Of a stretch of DNA of 64,000 bases, positions 59,184-64,000 are shown piece after piece. Both the position numbers and the translations under genes were made by a program. The stretch is from Micromonospora sp. PLK6-60. GTDB lineage: Bacteria; Actinomycetota; Actinomycetes; Mycobacteriales; Micromonosporaceae. Position 1 is the first letter of the stretch. Every line of letters begins with the position of its first letter. The stretch is from positions 310,001 through 374,000 of the forward strand of contig NZ_JAIOAA010000004.1 of the NCBI RefSeq assembly GCF_019890675.1, written 5' to 3'. The notes beneath the pieces are model-generated. The model ran no database searches. It was not told where the DNA came from and saw only the letters and a list, made by a program, of their open reading frames with translations.

Positions 59184-60179
59184 GTGAGGGGCCTCGCGTT
59201 CCGTGGGGCGGAGCACCGGGAGACGGAGGTGCGGGTGGGGGAGCGGGACCCGGCCGGCGAGTTGCGGCCGCTGAAGGCCGGCGAGCGGCGAGGGGCGGCC
59301 GGCGGCGGAACCGGCCACGGCGCACACCGACCGGCACCGACCGGGCGGGGCCGGCGCCGGGTGGACGTGCTGGTCGGGCTGGCCGTGCTCGCCTGCCTGA
59401 TCGCCCTGGTCAACTACCTCGGCGTGGTGCGCGACCGGGAGGCCGGTCCGTCGACCGCCGGCGCCCCACCGGGGACCGGGCTGCCCGGTGCCGCCTTCCC
59501 GGCCCCACCGACGGCCGACGCGGCCTCGCCCGGGCTGCGCCCCCGGCAGCAGCACCCGAGCACCCGGCCACCCGCCCCGACACCCTCGGCCCGGCCCACC
59601 CGCCCGCCGGCGTCTCCCGCGCCGCCGCCACCGGCGATGCCACCGCCGATCGCGGTGGGCCAGACCGACGTGCCGGCGGTGGTCGACCTGACCGCCGTCG
59701 GCGGCACCGACTGGGCGCACTGGGGTCTGGGTGGCGGGGCCGCGGTGCGCAAGCGCGGCGGCTCCGGCGAGATCGCCGACGAGGGCGGCCCCGGCGGTCG
59801 GGCCGGCTACGACACCAACCCGGAGGGGTTCAGCTGGCGCGACGGTGACCCGGTGGACCGGGTCGACGCCACCATGACCGGGGTGTACTCGTGCGACGTG
59901 GGCAACGGCTTCCGGCTGTCGGTGGCGGGCGACGGGACGACCCGCACCGCCGTGCTCTACGCCGGGGTGTGGATGGCCCGCGGCCGGCTGGACGTGCGGC
60001 TCTCCGGCGGCGGCCCGACCACCACGCTGCGGCTGGAGGATCCGCACACCACCCACACCGCGCAGTTCACCATCCGGTTCCGGGCGGCCCGGGGCGCGAA
60101 GCTGTTGATCGCGTGGACCACCGAGGAGTCGTTCACCCGGTGCGGCAACGTGAACCTCCAGGCCCTCGCGCTGCGCTAG
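59184..60179 (+). CDS. Membrane-anchored protein with Pro-rich stalk and beta-sandwich domain
   Basis: 331 residues from GTG 59184. A basic N-terminal cytosolic tail (about 60 residues), a TM helix (VDVLVGLAVLACLIALVNYLG, split as VDVLVGLAVLACL and IALVNYLG), a Pro-rich stalk (about 88-150), then an extracytoplasmic beta domain with a carbohydrate-binding or NPCBM-like look: DVPAVVDLTAVGGTDWAHWG, FSWRDGDPVDRV, GVYSCDVGNGFRLSV, FTIRFRAARGAKLLIAW. Resembles lectin-like extracellular modules in actinobacteria. Function unknown. Confidence 0.6.
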   Translation: MRGLAFRGAEHRETEVRVGERDPAGELRPLKAGERRGAAGGGTGHGAHRPAPTGRGRRRVDVLVGLAVLACLIALVNYLGVVRDREAGPSTAGAPPGTGLPGAAFPAPPTADAASPGLRPRQQHPSTRPPAPTPSARPTRPPASPAPPPPAMPPPIAVGQTDVPAVVDLTAVGGTDWAHWGLGGGAAVRKRGGSGEIADEGGPGGRAGYDTNPEGFSWRDGDPVDRVDATMTGVYSCDVGNGFRLSVAGDGTTRTAVLYAGVWMARGRLDVRLSGGGPTTTLRLEDPHTTHTAQFTIRFRAARGAKLLIAWTTEESFTRCGNVNLQALALR

Positions 60180-60293
60180 GGGTTCTGCCCGGAGCGGTCC
60201 GGGGCGCGGGACAGTTTGTCCGTCGCCCGCCGGTCAGCTGGCCGTAACTTCTGGCTGTCCGGCTCCGACCATCCTCTGTGGAGGCCCGTTCCG

Positions 60294-60608
60294 ATGACCA
60301 GCAGTGCCGTCCGATCCGCCCCGCCGTCCGAGGGTCCCGACGTGCTCCGGGAGATCCCGATGCCGCCGTACGTGACCGGCGAGGACGTCCAGTTCGCCGT
60401 CCGCGCGGTGGTGGTGCACGCGCCACGGCGCTGGTCGGGTGGCACGGTGTGTCGCAACGACGCCAGCCCGTACCCGTGCCGGCTGCACCGGTGGGGCCGG
60501 CGGGTGCTGACCCTGCGCGGCCTGCCGCCGGCGGAGATCGACGCGCTGGTGGCGCAGGGCGACCCGGCGGCGCCGGTGGCGTCCGGTCCCACCCGGCCGG
60601 TGGCCTGA
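60294..60608 (+). CDS. Small protein of unknown function with CRND/YPCRLHRWG motif, paralog 2
   Basis: 104 residues from ATG 60294 with GGAGG 10 bp upstream. The core VTGEDVQFAVRAVVVHAPRRW, CRNDASPYPCRLHRWGRRVL and LRGLPPAEIDALV aligns well with the gene at 53708. Tail much shorter. The two Cys, one Asp and one His are conserved in both copies. No function is known to me. A bidirectional hairpin follows. Confidence 0.65.
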   Translation: MTSSAVRSAPPSEGPDVLREIPMPPYVTGEDVQFAVRAVVVHAPRRWSGGTVCRNDASPYPCRLHRWGRRVLTLRGLPPAEIDALVAQGDPAAPVASGPTRPVA

Positions 60609-60614
60609 CCCGAC

Positions 60615-60652
60615 CCGCCGGTGCCCCGTCCCCCGGCCCGGGGCACCGGCGG
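60615..60652. terminator. Bidirectional hairpin
   Basis: CCGCCGGTGCCCCG pairs perfectly with CGGGGCACCGGCGG around a 10-nt loop, between convergent stops of paralog 2 and DacB. Confidence 0.8.
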
Positions 60653-60656
60653 TCGC

Positions 60657-62237
60657 TCAGCAGGCGATCGGCTTCACCCACGAGCACTCCAGGCCCTCCG
60701 GCACGCGGGGGGCCTCCGGCGCGACCGGGACCGCCACCCGCGCGGTGGTCGGGCCGCCCGTCCGGTACGACGCCAACGCGATCGCGATCTGGTCCTCCAG
60801 GCTCTTGACCGACGACGCCAGGTAGCTGTTCAGCACGATCGAGAACGCCAGCAGGTGACCCGCGCCGTCGGTGGCATACCCGGAGAGGCCGGAGACCCCG
60901 GTCAGGCTGCCGGTCTTGGCGTGCACGTTGTTGGCGGCGGCGGTGCCCCGCATCCGGCTGCGCAGCGTGCCGCCGACGAACCGCTCGGCGTTGCCGGCGA
61001 CGGGCAGCGCCGCGTACCAGGTGTCGAACCAGGGCTCGTCCCGGACCGCGGTGAGCAGCGAGACGAACTCGGCCGGCGGGATCAGGTTGCGTCGGGACAG
61101 CCCCGACCCGTCGCGCTGGCGCAGCGTGCCGGTGTCCATGCCGGCGTCGGCGACGTACTCGCTGATCGCGGCGAGCCCGGTGGACCAGGCGCCCCGGCCG
61201 GAGATGATCCGCCCGATCTCCTTGGTCAGCACCTCGGCGTGCCCGTTGTTGGACAGCTTCAGGAACGGCGTCATCAGCTCGCCGAGGGGCATCGAGTCGT
61301 GCTCGGCCACCGGGGCCGCCTGGGCCGGGGTGGCCCGGCCGAGGACCGTCGGGCCGAGCACCCGGACGCCGTGCCGGCGCAGCGCGGCCCGGAAGACGTC
61401 GGCCGCGTATCCGGTCGGTTCCCACACGGTCATCCACTCGTCCACCGGGTCGTCGCCGAGCGCGATCCGGCCGGTCACCACGACGGTGTTGCCGCCGTGC
61501 TCCCGCTCGAAGGAGAGCTCGGTGCCGCCCTCGGTCACCGTCTCGGCCCGGTTGTCGATCTTCACCCAGTTGTTGGCCGGGGTCATGGTCACCGTCGGCC
61601 GGTCACCGGCGGCGCCGCCGGGCGCGGCGTGCATGATCACGGTGCCCGCGTCGTAGTCGGTGTCCGGCGCGACGGTCAGCGCGGAGACCTGTGCCGCGTA
61701 GTAGTAGGACTCGTCGTCCCAGGTCCAGTCCGGCCCGAGCCGGGTGTCGTCGTAGCGGGTGTCGTCGGCGACCAGTTTGCCGGTGACCATCCGGACGCCC
61801 GCGGCGGCGACCTGGGCGGCGAGCGCGTCGTAGTCGGCGGCGAGCATCGTGGGATCCCCGCCGCCGCGCAGGTAGAGGTCGCCGGAGAGCACCCCGGCCC
61901 GGCGGTTGCCGGTGCTGCGTACGTCGGTGGTGAAGCGGTGGCCGGTGCCGAGCAGTTCCAGCGCGGCGGCGGAGGTGAGCAGCTTGGTGTTGGAGGCGGG
62001 CACCAGCCGGCGGTCGCCGTTGCGGTCGTAGAGCGTCTCCCCGGTGGCGGTGTCGACCACCACCACCCCGGCCTGCGCCCCGTCCAGCCGGGGGTCGGCG
62101 AGGACCGCGTCGATGGCGGCGTGCAACCGGAGCTGTGCCGGGTCGGGCGCCTCGGCGGTGGCGGGTGCGCCGGCGCCGGCGGTGGCGACGAGCAGCGCGG
62201 TCAGCGCCAGCCCGCGGGTGAAGAGACGTCGTTGCAT
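60657..62237 (-). CDS. dacB: D-alanyl-D-alanine carboxypeptidase/endopeptidase, DacB (PBP4, S13 family)
   Basis: 526 residues from ATG 62237. Signal peptide (about 1-28). Active-site motifs: PASNTKLLTSAAAL (SxxK), LKLSNNGHAEVL (SxN) and NVHAKTGSLTGVSGL (KTG). The length and the domain insert between SxxK and SxN match the S13/PBP4 type. It hydrolyses D-Ala-D-Ala ends or cross-links of peptidoglycan. All catalytic residues look present. Confidence 0.92.
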   Translation of the reverse strand: MQRRLFTRGLALTALLVATAGAGAPATAEAPDPAQLRLHAAIDAVLADPRLDGAQAGVVVVDTATGETLYDRNGDRRLVPASNTKLLTSAAALELLGTGHRFTTDVRSTGNRRAGVLSGDLYLRGGGDPTMLAADYDALAAQVAAAGVRMVTGKLVADDTRYDDTRLGPDWTWDDESYYYAAQVSALTVAPDTDYDAGTVIMHAAPGGAAGDRPTVTMTPANNWVKIDNRAETVTEGGTELSFEREHGGNTVVVTGRIALGDDPVDEWMTVWEPTGYAADVFRAALRRHGVRVLGPTVLGRATPAQAAPVAEHDSMPLGELMTPFLKLSNNGHAEVLTKEIGRIISGRGAWSTGLAAISEYVADAGMDTGTLRQRDGSGLSRRNLIPPAEFVSLLTAVRDEPWFDTWYAALPVAGNAERFVGGTLRSRMRGTAAANNVHAKTGSLTGVSGLSGYATDGAGHLLAFSIVLNSYLASSVKSLEDQIAIALASYRTGGPTTARVAVPVAPEAPRVPEGLECSWVKPIAC

Positions 62238-62301
62238 CTGTCGATGTTCGCACGGAGTTTTCTGTCAGTGAAGCCTCTGCGATGAAGATTTGTTACCACG
62301 T

Positions 62302-63027
62302 TCAGGCGGTACGCGGAGCCGGGCCGGCCGGTTCCTCCGGCTCGGCCCGGTAGCGCGGGTTCCGCCGGATGATCAGCGGTGCCACCAGCGCGGCCAGCGC
62401 CCCACCCAGCAACGGGAAGGCGATGAAGACCCAGAGTTGGCGCAGCGCCGTCCCGCCCTGGAACACGGCCGGGCCGAACGACCGGGCCGGGTTGACCGAG
62501 GTGCCGTCCAGGGTCACCCCCACCAGGTGCGCGGCGGCCAGCGCCAGCCCGATGGCCAGACCGGCGAAGCCGGCGTGCTCCGCCCGGCTGGTCACCACCA
62601 GCACCACCAGGACGAACAGGAACGTCAGTATCGTCTCCAGCACGGCGGCGCCGCCCCGGTTGATGTGCACGCCGTAGCCGTTGCTGCCCAGCGCCCCGGT
62701 CTGGTCCACCACGTCACCCCATCGGGTGAGCCCCCAGATCACGAAGCTGGCGACGGTGGCGCCGGCGAACTGGGCGATCCAGTACGCGACCGCGCCGATC
62801 AGGGAGATCTTGCCGGAGAGCAGCACCCCGAGCGTCACCGCGGGATTGACGTGGCTGCCGGAGAGCGGGCCGATCGTGTAGACCAGCGCCAGCATGACGA
62901 AGCCGAACGCGAGCGCGACCACCACCACGCCGCCCTGCACCCGGGCGAAGACCGCGCTGCCGACGCCGAAGAAGACGAGCAGCAGGGTGCCCAGGAACTC
63001 GGCGGCGTACCGGCGGGCAGCGTCCAT
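62302..63027 (-). CDS. MIP family aquaporin/glycerol channel
   Basis: 241 residues from ATG 63027. Six TM helices and both NPA half-helices: GSHVNPAVTLGVL and GTSVNPARSFGPAVF. Acidic ends of the loops around the aromatic-arginine filter (AARSFGP) fit a water channel more than GlpF, which usually has Asp after NPAR. Water transport is therefore the more likely function. Starts 39 codons later than the longest open frame; ATG 63027 gives the normal MIP N-terminus. Confidence 0.93.
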   Translation of the reverse strand: MDAARRYAAEFLGTLLLVFFGVGSAVFARVQGGVVVVALAFGFVMLALVYTIGPLSGSHVNPAVTLGVLLSGKISLIGAVAYWIAQFAGATVASFVIWGLTRWGDVVDQTGALGSNGYGVHINRGGAAVLETILTFLFVLVVLVVTSRAEHAGFAGLAIGLALAAAHLVGVTLDGTSVNPARSFGPAVFQGGTALRQLWVFIAFPLLGGALAALVAPLIIRRNPRYRAEPEEPAGPAPRTA

Positions 63028-63275
63028 GACCTGAGCATATGGATGGATCCGACATTTGCGGGCCAAATCCCCAGGGTGTCGCCCGGCTGTCGAGTCACCC
63101 GGCTCTATTTGACGGATGGCTGGTCAGGGGGCACCGTGGGGGGTGAGGGACGGCCCCGGCCGGCCCCGACCCCGCCCGCGGCGGCCGTTCTGGCCCCGCG
63201 CTCCCGGCCCGACGCACGGGCCGTCTCCGGCCCCGTCGAACGGCCGTGATCCGACACCCACGAGGAGTCCTCAGC

Positions 63276-63557
63276 ATGCTCACCATGACCGACAACGCCG
63301 TGCTCGTGATCCGCGACCTCGCCGCACAGCAGGACGTCGCCCAGTCCGGTGGGCTGCGCATCGCCGCCGACACCGAGGCCGGCTCGCTCACCATCGAGCT
63401 GGTGCCCGAGCCGGCGCAGGGCGACCAGGTGGTGGACAACCAGGGCGCCCGGATCTTCCTCGACTCCGACGCGGCCGAGCTGCTCGGCGAGACCTCGGTC
63501 GACGCGATGGTCGACGACGAGGGGGTCGTCCAGTTCGGGTTCAGCGAGCAGGAGTGA
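63276..63557 (+). CDS. HesB/IscA-like fold protein lacking cysteines
   Basis: 93 residues from ATG 63276, with AGGAG upstream. The length and pattern LTMTDNAVLVIRDLAAQQ, GGLRIAADTEAGSLTIELV and DNQGARIFLDSDAAELLG match the HesB/IscA fold used in Fe-S assembly. The three metal-binding cysteines of active members are absent, so it cannot bind a cluster in the usual way. The group is common in actinobacteria. Its 3' end overlaps the beta-family gene by 17 bp. Confidence 0.78.
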   Translation: MLTMTDNAVLVIRDLAAQQDVAQSGGLRIAADTEAGSLTIELVPEPAQGDQVVDNQGARIFLDSDAAELLGETSVDAMVDDEGVVQFGFSEQE

Positions 63558-64000
63558 TCCGCCGGGCGGGCCGCCCGCGCTCGGTGTCGCGGCCCGTCCG
63601 CCACGGGCCCGGCCCGCCCTCCGGTGCCGGGTCCGCGAGCGCGCGCAGCACGTACGCCAGGTGGTGCGAGGTGCTCCACGCGATCCAGTTCGCGGCGGAA
63701 CTCGCGCCGGCCCCCCGGCGCGCCCGGCGCAGCAGCTCGTGGTCGCCCCAGGAGAACGCCGCCCCGGCGGCCGGCCAGTGCGGCGCGGCGACCAGCTCCC
63801 GGCACAGGTCCGCGAAGCGCTCGTCGCCCCGCCCGCCCCGGCGCGACCAGCGGTAGACCCACCACTCGGCGTCGCCGGTGTACGCCACCGTGGGCAGCCG
63901 GTCACCCGCCGGCGCCGAGCCCGGCGCCGCGCAGCCGACCCCGTAGTCGCCGTACCCGACGCCCAGCTCGGCGAGCCGTTGCCAGAGCAGCCAGTCCCAG
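63541..64000 (-). CDS. T4 beta-like protein, C-terminal part
   Basis: The N-terminus lies beyond the right edge; 152 residues are visible. The family pattern is strong: LGVGYGDYGVG, VAYTGDAEWWVYR, FADLCRELVAAPHW, AAFSWGDHELL, and WSTSHHLAYVLRAL correspond to the conserved GYGDY, WLVYRG, CxxLV, FSWGD and THHLTFV-like segments of the beta family (PF14350), first named after a phage T4 protein. Actinobacterial members are of unknown function, and some are prophage or defence-island genes. The family sequence seems intact in the visible part. Confidence 0.78.
   Translation of the reverse strand, partial: WDWLLWQRLAELGVGYGDYGVGCAAPGSAPAGDRLPTVAYTGDAEWWVYRWSRRGGRGDERFADLCRELVAAPHWPAAGAAFSWGDHELLRRARRGAGASSAANWIAWSTSHHLAYVLRALADPAPEGGPGPWRTGRDTERGRPARRITPAR

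Noticed and set aside
1..64000. Search for tRNA, rRNA, integrase or attachment sites
   Set aside because: No cloverleaf with the expected arms, no rRNA-like segment and no integrase motif were found on either strand by eye.

Overview
The window is very GC-rich, uses many GTG starts, packs genes tightly and carries actinobacterial families throughout: a SigG-type ECF sigma factor with a SnoaL-like tail, MmyB-like HTH regulators, a DrrAB-type ABC exporter, an F420-type PPOX reductase, a GYD protein and a cysteine-less HesB-like protein. An acylase resembling the aculeacin acylase of Actinoplanes and a GTTAA-containing repeat familiar from Micromonospora suggest a chromosome of the Micromonosporaceae, probably Micromonospora. 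I saw no rRNA, tRNA, CRISPR array, insertion sequence or phage module.

Layout. 1-1.7 kb: a left-truncated kinase-like gene diverging from an S-4TM pore-forming effector across an unusually AT-rich spacer (putative defence locus). 1.7-9 kb: GIY-YIG protein, hydrolase, ECF sigma factor, STAS protein, epimerase, FAD oxidoreductase and a first divergent SDR/MmyB-HTH pair; three copies of a conserved motif lie around the sigma factor. 9-15 kb: small DUF proteins, SRPBCC protein, secreted metalloprotease and secreted Ntn acylase. 15-20 kb: DarTG toxin-antitoxin module, GYD protein, SF1 helicase, membrane protein, GNAT. 20-28 kb: NicO-type metal transporter unit, a 1406-residue secreted phosphoesterase with LamG and Ig-like domains, further secreted or membrane proteins. 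28-38 kb: a 1175-residue AAA regulator-like ATPase, then two GT2 glycosyltransferases, each followed at 10 nt by a tiny gene for an LPLTG-transmembrane-Arg peptide, with an ABC exporter and a flavin reductase between them.

38-48 kb: a second SDR/MmyB-HTH pair (its HTH gene is frameshifted), a secreted Pro/Ser/Thr-rich protein, aldo/keto reductase, DUF1697, a Tat-exported MBL-fold protein, a class A beta-lactamase-like gene diverging from a LysR gene, and an orphan ParA with a repeat-containing partner. 48-54 kb: an LPRTG wall protein, then an ABC transporter operon diverging from a two-component system. 54-64 kb: M15 peptidase, caspase-like DUF6642 protein, PPOX and NAD(P)-binding proteins, serine hydrolase, pentapeptide protein, two paralogous small proteins of unknown role, DacB-type peptidase, aquaporin, HesB-like protein, and the C-terminal part of a T4-beta-like protein cut by the right edge.

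The most unusual structure is the duplicated GT2 + LPLTG micro-protein pair. The second copy has, upstream, a 17-bp palindrome nearly identical to the one in the neighbouring SDR/HTH promoter. Conflict-type genes are scattered rather than clustered: S-4TM/kinase-like at the left edge, DarTG at 15-17 kb and the caspase-like gene at 55 kb. All functional statements rest on recognised motifs read by eye; no database search was run.
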